From assembly GCA_963932465.1 (NCBI GenBank), contig OZ010792.1, positions 2,790,001-2,854,000 of the forward strand: a stretch of DNA of 64,000 nt, read 5' to 3'. This DNA comes from Maratus speciosus (Eukaryota; Arthropoda; Arachnida; Araneae; Salticidae). The notes under the pieces were generated by a model that was not told where the DNA came from, did not search any database, and was given only the letters and a program-made list of their open reading frames with translations. Below, piece by piece: positions 12,672-22,872 of the stretch. A program made the translations under genes and the position numbers. The number at the start of each line of letters is the position of its first letter. Within the stretch, counting starts at the first letter, position 1.

Positions 12672-14975
12672 CAGGGGCGTGCCTAGCGGGGGGGTGTTGG
12701 GGGTGTAACACCCCCCCCCCCCCCACTTATTTGGAAGAGTTGGTAAAATTTAGAATAGTCGGAAAGTTAAGAACACAGCCAGCAAAAAGTCCCCTATTAA
12801 TGGCCACAGGTGGATTCCAACTTTAAAAAACTGGATTGATAATAATCATCTTCGCCCATACCATGCCAACTATCTTAGTAATAAGTCGTAAAATGACTTT
12901 ATTGGGGTTCTTGGATCATGTATCCGTGAAAAAATAGTTGCAAATGTCAAAAATTGTGGACTTTTTAGCGTTATGGCTGATAGCACACCCGATCTCTCTC
13001 ATCTTGACCAGCTCTCAATTGTAATCCGATATGTGACCCCAAAGTTTCAGCCAGAAGAAAGGTTGTTAAAATTAAAAGATTATCTGGATAAAACAGGCGA
13101 AGGAATGGCTAAGCTTATTTCTGAAATTCTACAGTCAGTTGGAATATCGCTTTCCCAAGCTCGTGCACAGTCTTACGACACCACGTCATCTACGTCCGGC
13201 CGCATTTTAGGCTGTCAATCAAAACTTTCAGAAATAGCTGGTAGATCTATTTTATACATACCCTACCTCGCGCATAAAGTGAATTTATATGTTGAACATG
13301 CGCGCGAAGAAAGCAATATAATAAAATTGTTCTACGACAGTATTCAGGATCTCTATAACTTCTTTTCACTGAGTACAAAGCGATTCGGCATACTGAGAGA
13401 GAAAATGGAAGTTCTTCAGAAGAGTCTTACCTTGAAATTTTTGTCGAAGACAAGATGGACTATGCGAGCGGATTCAGTCAGAGCTATTTTATCGTCCTAT
13501 GATGCCCCTCATCCATACTCTGCAAATTATTTCTGAAGACATGAAGGTTGACAAGGATGCTCGAGCTAAGGCGGCAGGGTTAAGAAGCAAATTGGTGTCA
13601 TACGATTTCATTGTTTCTTTGCTTGCAATGAAAACAATTATGTTTAAGACCAAGTTAGCAACTGAGCAATTGCAACATGAAGACCTGAACATTTTAGAGG
13701 GAACCGACATAATGCAGAAAACTTACGAAAGCATTCAGAATCTCCGGAATGATGACGCGGCGGCAATAATGAACATCATTAAGGAAGCTTACAACATCTG
13801 CAAGACACATGGAATAAATCAAAATTATGAGTTCAATTTGCGGCGCAGGCGATGGAGTCCTCAATCGAAGATCGACGAAAATCCTGAAACTGCAGTTCTA
13901 TTTACACGAGAGAATTATTTTAAAGCAGAAATTTTGAAGGTGGCAGATTGGCTTACAACTGCATTTGGAGACATTCATAAGTTGGTATTTGAGAAAGTTA
14001 AACTACTGGCCTGTCTCCTTCCATCTAGGATCAAGTATAGCTCTGCTGAGGACATTTCTAAACTATGTCAGTTATTCCCTAATGATCTCAAAGATGTAAA
14101 TAACTTGGAATGTGAAATTGATCTCATGTCCTCAGAAATAGCTAGTTCTGAATCGGATACAATTGGCGCAGCAGCACAAAAACTTGTGGGGAAGACTGAT
14201 TTGTATCCTAACCTTTCTTTGGCCTACAAGTTGGCCATAATTATTCCAGTAACTGTGACAAGTAATGTAAGAAGTTTCAGCAGGTTAAAGTTAGTAAAAA
14301 ATTACTTGCGTACCACCATGTCGGAAGAGCGACTGGACGAACTAATGCTATTAACCTGTGAAGCAGACATGACTGACATGTTGGATTTAGACAGTGTAGC
14401 TGGAAAATGGGCTATTCTGGAGGATAGGCGGGTGATAATTTTAAAATGTAGAAGGATAATTTTTAGTCTCTTATACTTATATATATCTTATTTTTAGCAA
14501 GCAAGATTTGTCTTTTTTTATGTATTTTAAAATTTATATACTTACATTACACAACAGCATGCGGTTTTATTTATAGAAACATAAATTCCGAAGTACTTCA
14601 ACATTCTTAAATTGTTACTTTTGAGAACTGGTTAATGTACGGTACATCCGTACACATTTCCTTTTAAATTGTAAGCAGAATTCTAATTAATAACAGGAAT
14701 CTCAACTCTACTTATATAGTAAAATAATTAAAAAAAATTTACACATACTGAACAATAACACAATAACAGCATTTAATTTCGACTGTAGTTAAGGAGAATG
14801 CAGGTGAACACTTAAGACTTTTTATAAATTCACAGTATTGTAGAACAGCTGACTCCGTCACTGAGGGTGGGGGGGAATCACAAAGCCTTTCTCGCCCCCG
14901 ATCTTGCAGTCGGCAAAATTCAGTTCACACCCCCCCCCCCCCCCCCCCACTAAAACAGCCTTCGGCACACCCCTG
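12672..14975 (+). mobile_element. hAT DNA transposon with perfect 8-bp TSD
   Basis: The left end reads CAGGGGCGTGCC and the right end, reverse-complemented, reads CAGGGGTGTGCC. Both flanks carry the 8-bp duplication CACTTACC (12664-12671 and 14976-14983), the hAT signature. The unoccupied site can be read in two related family B repeats in this window, where ...CACTTACCCACTTGTTT... or a close variant runs uninterrupted. Long G/C runs lie just inside both ends. The 2,304-bp element contains one decayed hAT transposase gene on the plus strand. Confidence 0.93.
12787..14470 (+). pseudogene. hAT transposase (DUF4371 / ZMYM1-like), broken
   Basis: The product would be a DNA-cutting transposase of the hAT type that contains a DUF4371 region. 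From about 12787 the frame reads toward SVMADST and QLSIVIRYV, the segment around the first catalytic aspartate in this family. It continues through RFGILREKM and TRWTMRADS. The C-terminal part ends with the hAT dimerisation motif (LKLVKNYLRTTM, EERLDELMLL) at about 14287-14350. Three defects are visible: the N-terminal zinc-finger region is missing, an in-frame TAA lies at 12889-12891, and the frame shifts near the CCCC at 13503-13506, so the two halves lie in different frames. The last residues also diverge. The family assignment is from remembered motifs; the frames and breaks are seen directly. It is inactive unless supplied in trans. Confidence 0.88.
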
Positions 14976-15000
14976 CACTTACCCACTTGTTTATTCTATT

Positions 15001-16035
15001 CATTTACAGTTTTTATTTATCCATAGAATGGACAGTATTCTTATGACGTCCCATAAGGTAAAATGGCGATTTTTATAGTCTCGAACTGAAAGGAAGAATA
15101 CGGCCCAATCTATAGGGAAGGCTAGGGACGGTCGACCATACAGGAGGCTTGACCCACTCATCAGTTTTCATATTTAAAAGAATTTCAGAGTTTTATCAAT
15201 AGGTGTCAACCAAAGCTACTGGAATGCTCAAACAACAGTCTTCGTTTCATAGAGATAATCGAAATAGGTGTGGAAAAAATCAATTGTGAGGCGTTTTCAA
15301 CCTAAAAGTTGTGTTTTTTAGAAATATTTTGTAAGCTTTTTTCAAACAAATTATATCATAGAAATTTAAGTAAGTAGGTTTAAAGTAATGTAGAAATATA
15401 GAGCTTTCATTCCAGGCATAAAGACTGTACAGTAAGTTAGGCTTAACATAACAATGTGGTGTTCTTCAGAAAAGGTCTATGTAGGGTGACTTGACCCAGT
15501 CAATGTGAGGTAGGGTTGACCGGATGCTCAAGGCTCCCTTAATTAAGTGGTTTTGGAAATCTTTTTATTATACGATGTACATAATGAAAAGTTAATGGTA
15601 TATACATAAAATAATGTAAATTTATTCTGTAAAGCTTCAGTAAAATGGTGTGATGGAAAAGAAAATGTTTAAAACTGACTATTAAAAAAATGTAAAAAAA
15701 TTGCTAGAAAAGGGGAAAGTTGATAGGAACTTTTTTCCATTTAAATATTGCTTACAATAGGTAAATAGGAACAGCGGGAAAGACTAGAAAGGACTAGAAA
15801 GAATGAAAGCAGCAGTCCTAACCCTTTGAGGGGTAATGGCATGTTTATAAAACCACTTAATTTTAATTCCGAAACATCACAATGGCACCAGAATTTTGCT
15901 AAAATCTTTTCCATTTATTATGTGTGTGAAATATAGCCATTTTCTTATTTCCAAATAAATTGGTTCGTAAATTCCGGTGCCAGTCATTTATTTCAACATT
16001 TTAGTGCCGAAAGTACTTTGCCCCTTAAATTTTTA
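15001..16035. other. Unassigned, probable old DNA-transposon remains
   Basis: No open frame codes for a recognisable protein. CTTGACCCACTC, CTTGACCCAGTC and GTTGACCGGATGCTC recur between 15150 and 15530. An inverted pair (GGCACCAGAATTTT at about 15885 and AATTCCGGTGCC at about 15973) is present. The psq-type helix-turn-helix fragment just downstream suggests that a pogo-like element once occupied this area. Confidence 0.4.
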
Positions 16036-16140
16036 AATCATGTTAATGATAAGTTATGCGCTCATGCGGTTGCAAAAGAACATAGCATCGATCGAAAAAC
16101 TTTAGGAAGGTATGTAGAACAATCCTCGTTAGGAGATTAA
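16036..16140 (+). pseudogene. Pogo/Tigger-like transposase fragment (psq HTH)
   Basis: The frame ending at the TAA at 16138-16140 reads AVAKEHSIDRKTLGRYVEQ. That matches the psq-type helix-turn-helix of pogo/Tigger transposases, which usually reads like AAKEFGIPRSTLRRYV. Only this N-terminal DNA-binding piece is recognisable; no CENP-B domain or DDE domain follows. The fragment is short, so the call rests on one motif. Confidence 0.5.
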
Positions 16141-16879
16141 GGGGGGAATTGTTGACAGATATATTGTGAAATATAATCTTCAAACAAGGACATTAAAATA
16201 ATCAAGCGAAGTAAATTGTTTTTTCATGTGTCAAAGGTGATTTACAAAAGTAATTATGGAAAGTGTTTATGATCTAAAAGAAGGAAGTGAAATTGAAAAG
16301 TGATTGCACAACCGTAAACAGATACTTTATTATAAACATTTTCGCAATACTTATGAACTATAAGACATTTATATACTTTCACTTTAAATTATCGTAAATA
16401 TAAATATTGTTATAAATTATTTGTTATGCTGATTTATGGCATTAATTTCCTGTTCTTTATTACTAATGATATTTTATTCATGTATTTTTTTCTCTACTCT
16501 TACTTGTAACTCAAACTCTCAAACTGAGATGTTAAAGCTCTTATTAAATTTAATTTTACTTTTCTATTTATAAGTTCGGCACAAATTTAACTTCACAAGT
16601 CACTCAAAATATGCGTCTTTTTTTAAACAGCATGAAGTTCAGCCATCAGTCACATATACGGATAAATAAGAAATACAGGAAGAAGATATAGATTCATTTA
16701 CCCTTTCCGGCGGAAAAATACAAGATGAGATGACAATCGGATATACATAAATATAAGGTAAGCCAATTTTATCTTACCTATGTTTTTTATATTGAGAAAT
16801 AGATAATTAGTTTTTGAGGATAAAAACGAATATCACGCAAATTTTATGATAGCAAAGATTAAATATTGCTAACATAAAG
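16141..16879. other. AT-rich DNA, nothing recognised
   Basis: Short A/T-rich sequence without repeats shared elsewhere in the window, transposon ends or plausible frames. Confidence 0.4.
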
Positions 16880-17155
16880 GACGGATAGAATCAATTTTTA
16901 AACTTTCTCTGGAACGAAAAGAGTGTGTTTGTTCATCATTAAGAGCTGACCCTGATTTCAACGGATTTCAACCACCCTCTTCGTCGAAAAGAGCATACAA
17001 AAAAAAAAAAAAAAAATAAATAAATAAAATAAAATAAAAAATGGCACACGCAACGCTTTGAAGAGATGTCGGCACGATTTCTGAATAAGACGAATTGATA
17101 TTTTGTTTGTTGGGTAAGTGTTTATTAGTTCCGGAAAGCCGTAGAAGCAAGAAAA
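16880..17155. repeat. Dispersed repeat H, copy 2
   Basis: It is collinear with 8575-8805. A poly-A/AAATA stretch at about 17000-17040 interrupts it. The minus-strand frame through the A-rich part is a phenylalanine string and is not a gene. Confidence 0.6.
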
Positions 17156-18232
17156 TTTTTCAAAGCCGTTTTACTAAAATGCCGATGTGAATCAGTGGGT
17201 TTTTTTCTTTATTTCTAAACGAAGAATATTTCTCTAGAACATCTTTTTGCTATGTAAACACGCATTAATCTATACAAATTATTTGAGTAATGAGGACAAT
17301 TAGAGAGCTCGAGGCCGCCTTTTCGTCGATGTATTAAACAACCGCTCAGAGGCCTCGCTAGGGGGGGGGGGGGGTCGTCGAAAGATAGAAAAAACGTTTG
17401 CTGACACTGTTACACTTGACAAATTTACAAACATAGTTGGAAAATTTGTTTAAATCTTTAATAAAAACCATAATGCAGTTTCTATTTCTGATAGAATTGG
17501 CAAAAGTTACAAATCTAATTGGGGATATTATTAAACTTTTTACAAATAAGAACTACAGACGTATGAAAATTATTAGAGTAATTGTGAACTTTACAATAAA
17601 ATCTTTGTTATGTTAAAGAAATAATACATTATTTAAAAAAATATCGATACATTTAATATTTAGTGTGCATCCCCTTGTTTTTTATTAAAGATTCGATACG
17701 TCTTGGCATACTTTGTATGAGTTTTTGTCAATTAATTTGTATTTCGTTATCATGGTGCCAAATTTGGATGAGTCTTTCTATCAGACCATTTTTGTTTGTG
17801 ATGTTGCATTTCTTTAATTTTTCCTTTACAATGGCCCGAAGATTCTCTATGCGGTTCATATCTGGACTGTTTTCAGGCCTTCGAAGTGTTTTTATATTTC
17901 TTTTCATCCAAATATGTGGTCACAGAGGAAGCTTTATTGCACGTAGCTCCATCATGCATGAATATGAAGTCTCTATTTGGAAACCAGTCTTTTAATTGTG
18001 GAATTAGTCTTTGTTCAAGTACTTTTTTTATACTGATACTGGTCCATCATGCCTTCTACAATGTATAAACGTCCAGTACCCTGAGCAGACATCACGCTCG
18101 AAACCATTACTTTAGTAGGATGTTTAACTGTTTGTGTTATGCAATTAGGGAAAAATCCTTCACTGGTACTTCTCCTGACATATTGACTGCTTTCTTCTGA
18201 TATCGCAAAAATTGATTATCTGAAAAACATAC

Positions 18233-18417
18233 CTAAAAGATAAAAAATGCTTTAAGGAATGTACTTTGTAGAGAAATATTCTAATAAAGAAATTTTTAAT
18301 CAAATTTATAAACAATTCTGCATCTTTATAATCAGTATGCAAAAAACATGATTTCATGAAAAGAAATAAACAACTTGAATTCAACTGATTAATTAAAGGA
18401 AAATTAATATTTCTCAC
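18233..18417 (-). other. Intron-like segment in the Tc1 gene
   Basis: The minus-strand reading is ...GGAGCAAG / GTGAGAAATATT ... TTATCTTTTAG / GTATGTTTTTCAG. Removing 185 bases joins NDWSK to VCFSD in frame, exactly as expected for this transposase family (DW-KV-FSDE). Both the GTGAG donor and the pyrimidine-rich TAG acceptor look canonical. No inverted ends or target duplication that would suggest a MITE instead were seen. Confidence 0.7.
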
Positions 18418-18569
18418 CTTGCTCCAGTCATTTCCGAATTGTTCTTGAACAACTTTTGGCCAAGCAAGTCTCTTCTTTGCCATAGCAGATGTGATTGTAG
18501 CCGCCTTTTTTCGAGGACGACGAGCACTCAGTCCAGCTGAGATGAGCTTTCTACGGAAGAAGAATCACC

Positions 18570-18822
18570 ACTGTAAAAGAAACCTGTAACTTTTACAGAA
18601 AAGAATTGTATTTTTTACAGAAGAAAACCGTTTTGAAGGAAAACAGTTTTTTCTGTAAAAGAAACTGAATTTTGTAATTTTTGCAGAATAAATCTGTATT
18701 TTTTACAGAAAAAAACTGTTTCAATGAAAAATTACAACTTTTTTCTGTAAATTAAACGGTTTTTTACTGGCGCCAAAATTGAGAGTTTTTTCCAGTCAAT
18801 TTGACAGATTTTTTTTTACAGT
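18570..18822. mobile_element. Small MITE nested in the Tc1 gene
   Basis: The 253-bp insert starts ACTGTAAAAG and ends TTTTTACAGT. Internally, CTGTAAAA and TTTTACAG repeat many times in both orientations, so it can fold on itself. It breaks the Tc1 reading frame after QYGVNVC. No clear target duplication is visible and its superfamily is unknown. Confidence 0.65.
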
Positions 18823-19774
18823 ACATACATTTACTCCATACTGTTGTAAAGAGATTTTTAGTTCATGACTAGTTGTTCTTCTGTTAGCTTTAGCAATCTG
18901 AATTAATTTCCTTTCTGTTCTTGCAGTAAAGTTACTTTTCCTTCCGCATTTCCCTACTCTAGAATTTTCATATTCACATTTGGAGTCCAAAGATCTTTTT
19001 ATTCTAAACACAGATGCTTGCGAAATGTTTGCTTTTTTAGCGATTTCGTGCTGTGTATAGTGATTTTCTTGGATGAGACACTTTACCACAGCTAGTTTTC
19101 TAGGAGAAATATCACTTGCTTTACCCATAATCACGCAATAATCCTTTGACAAACGAAAAAAAGCTACCAATTAGTATAAACTGATTAAAACAGCGAAAAG
19201 AGCTGTTTCAAGAATAACATAATACCGATGCCAACTCAAGAAAAGAAAGTAAATACTAGCATAGCAAATAGACGATTTTAAAATTTTATTTTAAATTCGT
19301 TCGTTAATCAAACAAATTCTTTATGCAATGCAAACAATTTGATTACTTTGGATCAAATATTTTTCTTTTTAAAAAATGGCAACATTTAACAAAATTATAT
19401 GCCCAAAACTATTCTAAAGGAGTGAAAAGTTGACTGGATCAACAAAACAAATTACCTTTCACGGAACATTGCAAGTATATACAATATTAATCAAGAAAAA
19501 CTGAAAAAATTCACAATTATTCTAATAATTTTCACACGTCTGTATATTACATTTTTTAATTGTGGTAACTTGGCAGGCAAAATTATAAAACTAGTTGCCA
19601 AATACTGAAATTTGGATTGGCAATTTAAAGTCCACCCCCCCCCCCCCCAACCCCCCGAAGAAAAAGTCTTAGCGATGGCCCTGCACCCGCCCTTTGATAT
19701 CTTTTACTTATTGAATTTTGCTTTCAAACTTTTCCAGTGGACTCTTCCGTAGTTGGGCGACCTTCTCAACAGTC

Positions 19775-19960
19775 TTTAGCAATCAGGCTATAAAGATGGG
19801 GCGGGGCTATAAAAATAAAGGCTATAAAATTCCCCTTCAGCAATTTCCGCTCATAAGGAGAATGGTACGTGAATTATTTTCTGCAGCCCTGTATACGAGA
19901 TATAGGATTTATACACAACGAGAAACATAAAAAAAATTATTTAAATTTAAAAGCTGATGT
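19775..19960 (+). repeat. Family G repeat, left part
   Basis: It has the family phrases AAAATTCCCCTTCAGCAATTT, ATAAGGAG-ATGGTACG and CTGCAGCCCTGTATACGAGA, also found at 24200-24300 and 29160-29300. The body is cut at 19960 by the TIR element and seems to continue at 21114 (AATTGAAAACGTACTTCCAG, TAACCGATT, AATGATAAATGCTATG). Confidence 0.65.
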
Positions 19961-21113
19961 GGGGCATTCTCACAATCTTTTGACTTTCATGTCCCTGAAT
20001 AATAATTTTTATTTTAATACACTTTTTTGTGTTTTTTTTTATTTCATATACTGGGGAACATCCCATTGTATGATTGCACAACAATATTAACGAGATAGAT
20101 AAGTTTTGGACGATGTTGGGGGTCCACGCACCAGGAAAACTCCTCTACTGTCCCGTGTCCCTGATGCTGATTTTTAAGTTTGGAGCTGTCTGGATCAAAT
20201 TGTTTCAATAAAAATAATTCGGTGTAATTTTTATCTGAAACTGGGACTATTGTTTTATATAAATATGTAGCTAAAAATTAACCTGCACACATTTTTAGGG
20301 TTGTTATTATTTTTTAAACTCTGTCTCTGGGTTTTAGATTCCTTACCGTCCCTCTTCTAAAATTATACAGAAAATCCCTTCACATACAGCCACGGAATTT
20401 TTTTAAAGTTTTTTCTCATGCAGAAGTATGCTAGAGAAATAATGTCTAAAATTATTTGGCAGGAAATTGACTGTAGAATTTAAATCAGCATTTAAATATC
20501 AATCTCAAGCATCGTGGTTTTATGGGTAGTCTCACCGTCCCCAAGGTTTATTCCAGCACTTTTCGAGGTAGATTAAAAAAAAAAAAAAAAAAATTAATCC
20601 AATGTTAACAGCAGTTTCTAAAAATCAATGAACATTGTGGCTATCACTGAGTCTTAACATGATTTTCCTAAAAATAGGTGGTAATTTTCCTTACCGTTCC
20701 ATCCTTACCGTCCTTTTTTTTTACCATTTTGTCCCTTTTTTCCAATACCATCCCCCTTTTTTACCTTACCGTCCCTTCTTTAACACCCCTTTAAAGCAAT
20801 GTTATACAAAAAAATGTATTAAAAGTACTACATTCTTATTATTTCTTATTTGAATGTCCTATGGGTACTATGCAAATTCATTATAAGTAAAAATTTAGAA
20901 GAAAATAAAAAGTTATAGGGGTAAAATGGTAAGGAAAATTAAACTCGAAAGTTTAACTCAAACCTCAGTTAAATAAAAAAATTTTCGCTGCTGACCATTT
21001 TTTCTTTATTTTGAATCATTAAGGCATTCGTCTATCAGATTAAAATGTTATTTTAGCAAGTTTAATTTTGTCAGATTTTTTTCCCAAAAGTCAAAAGATT
21101 GTGAGACTGCCCC
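19961..21113. mobile_element. TIR element inserted in family G repeat
   Basis: The left end GGGGCATTCTCACAATCTTT pairs with the reverse complement of the right end, GGGGCAGTCTCACAATCTTT, and the match continues into TGACTTT. Family G sequence is on both sides. The 1,153-bp interior has no transposase but contains the motif TTACCGTCC or close variants at least five times (about 20340-20775). No clear target duplication was found, so the superfamily is unassigned. Confidence 0.7.
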
Positions 21114-21898
21114 ATATCGAAATTGAAAACGTACTTCCAGTAATTATTGCACATAGACAGTATACTGTAACCGATTTATTTTGTGTGTCAATGCAAATGA
21201 ATGATAAATGCTATGGATGTCCTATTCTATCGTAATCATCTTGTAGTGAAGTTCAGTGATTTACGTATATCAATTTTAATACTTCAGCCTACTAAAGGCA
21301 ATTTACGTCAAAATAGTTTTTTTTTAAGTTATGAAATTAAAATTTTTATACGGTCCTATACTGTGGCCTATAAGCTATAATTAGGGAAAATTTCTTCAAA
21401 GGGCGGAAATTCGATTCAAAGCGCCAAATATGACAGCACTTTCTGAAAAATCTACTTACTTTGTCAGATTATTATTCGATTTCATACACTGAAAAAAATG
21501 AAGTACTCAAAAATGAGTAATTCGATGTACTCATAATAAATTAAGTATTTTTGGATCAAAAATGAGCCTATCCTTTCTTAATTTTGAAACATCACATATT
21601 ATCAAACCCAAACAAAACGATAATTTTGTACTCTGCAATGGTTTATTTTATTCATGGCGGCATGAAAGGTGTTTATTAATGTAAATATTATATTATGCAA
21701 AGTATTTTAAAATAATTTAAAAGTGTTTGTAAATAATGCTTTTGTCATAAAAATATTCAAATTGGGTATCATGATTATAATTAAACGTTTCTTGTTAATA
21801 ATTTTGAGCAGAACATAAATGTTAGTACATTTTTACTTTAATTTGTAGGTTCAGGGGGGGGGGGGGGCGGTACATAACGATTCGTATTTGAACAGAAC

Positions 21899-22087
21899 CA
21901 GTGTTGCCAGATTGGGGACTTCTTTAATTCAGATTAATTGACTGTCACCACTTTTTTAACATTGTATAATTCCCTGTATTTTTCAGAACGTTTAATCTAT
22001 TTTTAAATAGTCCGAATATTTCTATTTCAAAAAAGCGGTGACAATCAACAATCTGGGGACAAAAAAGTCCACAATCTGGCAACACTG
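21899..22087. mobile_element. hAT-type MITE nested in TA MITE
   Basis: The inverted ends are CAGTGTTGCCAGATTG (left) and the reverse complement of CAATCTGGCAACACTG (right). Flanking octamers AACAGAAC and AACACAGC agree at six of eight positions. The 189-bp element is non-coding. The CAGTGTTGCC end is typical of hAT-type MITEs. Confidence 0.7.
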
Positions 22088-22155
22088 AACACAGCTATGA
22101 AATCAAAAATGAGTACACGTGTTTCTTAATTTTGAGTACATTCGGATTGGAGCTA

Positions 22156-22331
22156 CAGTAAACTCTGTCTGAGGCGGAATCGATCGGGACCGAGAAAATT
22201 TCCGTAGTAGACAATATTCCGCCTTAGACAAATTTTTGATCTATGTCTATGGATTCGTAGGGACTTGAAAATCTTTCCGAGTTAGACAGATTTCCGTTTT
22301 ACACAGAGTCCGCCTTACAGAGAGTTTACTG
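22156..22331. mobile_element. Pogo-like MITE nested in TA MITE
   Basis: CAGTAAACTCTGTCTGAGGCGG on the left pairs with CCGCCTTACAGAGAGTTTACTG on the right, and TA lies on both sides (22154-22155, 22332-22333). The 176-bp non-coding body and CAGT...ACTG ends with TA duplication fit a pogo/mariner-type MITE. Confidence 0.8.
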
Positions 22332-22477
22332 TATTTTGAGAATGTGACGTATTTAAAATTGAGTACTTTTACTCAATTTTGAGAACCAATTTTTTCAGTG
22401 TAATTTCTGAACAAGAGAATCTGCCAATGCCCTGAGTCTAAGAATAACAAGTTGGAAATTGCTCGTCAAACCTGGCA

Positions 22478-22872
22478 AATGAGGTGCGTTCGTACTATAG
22501 CTAGTTTATAAATATTTTTTGCACCTCATAGTGTACTGAATGTATATTTTGGTGCACTTCACAAGCGCCTTTCCATTTCATTCTGTTTGAAAGGCTGTAA
22601 AATCATTAAAATGCGCTTGCAATAATTTTTTCCCATTGGCCTTAATGTAATGGAAAACTTTTGACTGTCCCTGTAATTAATACATCCGAATTTCATAAAA
22701 TTTGAAATGACCCGACAAAATTTTACAACAATTATATAGTTAAAATTTCAGAGAATTCGGTTGGGTAGTTTTTTCTCTGTTATATGCGGATAGACGGACA
22801 AACAGACGGAGGGACTGAACGATGACTATAGGTGCTACGTATTTACATAATTACGAACGCACCTAAAAATGA
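22478..22872 (+). mobile_element. Family C repeat (Helentron-like), complete
   Basis: The 5' end has AGGTGCGTTCGTACTATAGC. The 3' end has a hairpin from AGGTGC to TACGAACGCACCT, followed directly by AAAAA. The 3' arm is the reverse complement of the 5' sub-terminal repeat. Just upstream lies a GACGGACAAACAGACGGA stretch. The body phrase GAAATGACCCGACAAAATTT is shared with the other two copies. There is no coding capacity. Confidence 0.75.

Larger units (their letters stand above)
17653..19128 (-). pseudogene. Tc1-like DDE transposase, decayed
   Basis: The start is placed at MGKASDISPRK (ATG at 19126-19128). The N-terminal half has the paired-type helix-turn-helix (AVVKCLIQENHYTQHEIAKK, ISQASVFRIKR) and a second helical region (GRKSNFTARTERKLIQIAK, TTSHELKISL). 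After the MITE the frame resumes with RKLISAGLSARRPRKK and LAWPKVVQEQ. After the intron-like segment it continues with VCFSDNQFLRYQKK, which holds the first catalytic D. HDGATCNKA holds the second D, and MNRIENL the E, consistent with a DD34E enzyme. The protein would end at NKGMHTKY, stop at 17653-17655. At least one frame break (near LIA, about 18150) and substitutions at conserved positions show it is inactive. Confidence 0.88.
17556..19542 (-). mobile_element. Tc1/mariner element with TA target duplication
   Basis: The terminal inverted repeats pair CAGACGTATGAAAATTATTA (left) with the reverse complement of the right end, CAGACGTGTGAAAATTATTA. TA flanks both ends (17554-17555 and 19543-19544). 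The element carries a Tc1-like transposase gene on the minus strand. It sits inside the hAT-type element at 17347-19683 and is itself interrupted by a MITE at 18570-18822. Confidence 0.92.
17347..19683. mobile_element. Old hAT-type element hosting a Tc1
   Basis: The left end is CAGAGGCCTCGCTAGG followed by a long G-run. The right end, reverse-complemented, is CAGGGCCATCGCTAAG, with C-runs on its inner side. The flanking octamers CAACCGCT (17339-17346) and CACCCGCC (19684-19691) agree at six of eight positions, as expected for an aged 8-bp duplication. Without the nested Tc1 the element is about 350 bp, so it is a non-autonomous hAT. Confidence 0.7.
21487..22400. mobile_element. TA-flanked MITE (CACTGAAAAAA ends)
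   Basis: The ends are CACTGAAAAAAATG and CAATTTTTTCAGTG, flanked by TA at 21485-21486 and 22401-22402. Near both ends the motif ACTCAAAAATGAG / CTCAATTTTGAG recurs in inverted orientation. TA duplication suggests a Tc1/mariner-type MITE. Two smaller MITEs and a 14-base G-run interrupt it. Confidence 0.75.

Noticed and set aside
17663..18068. Plus-strand frames of 110 and 60 residues
   Set aside because: They are antisense to the Tc1 transposase remains.
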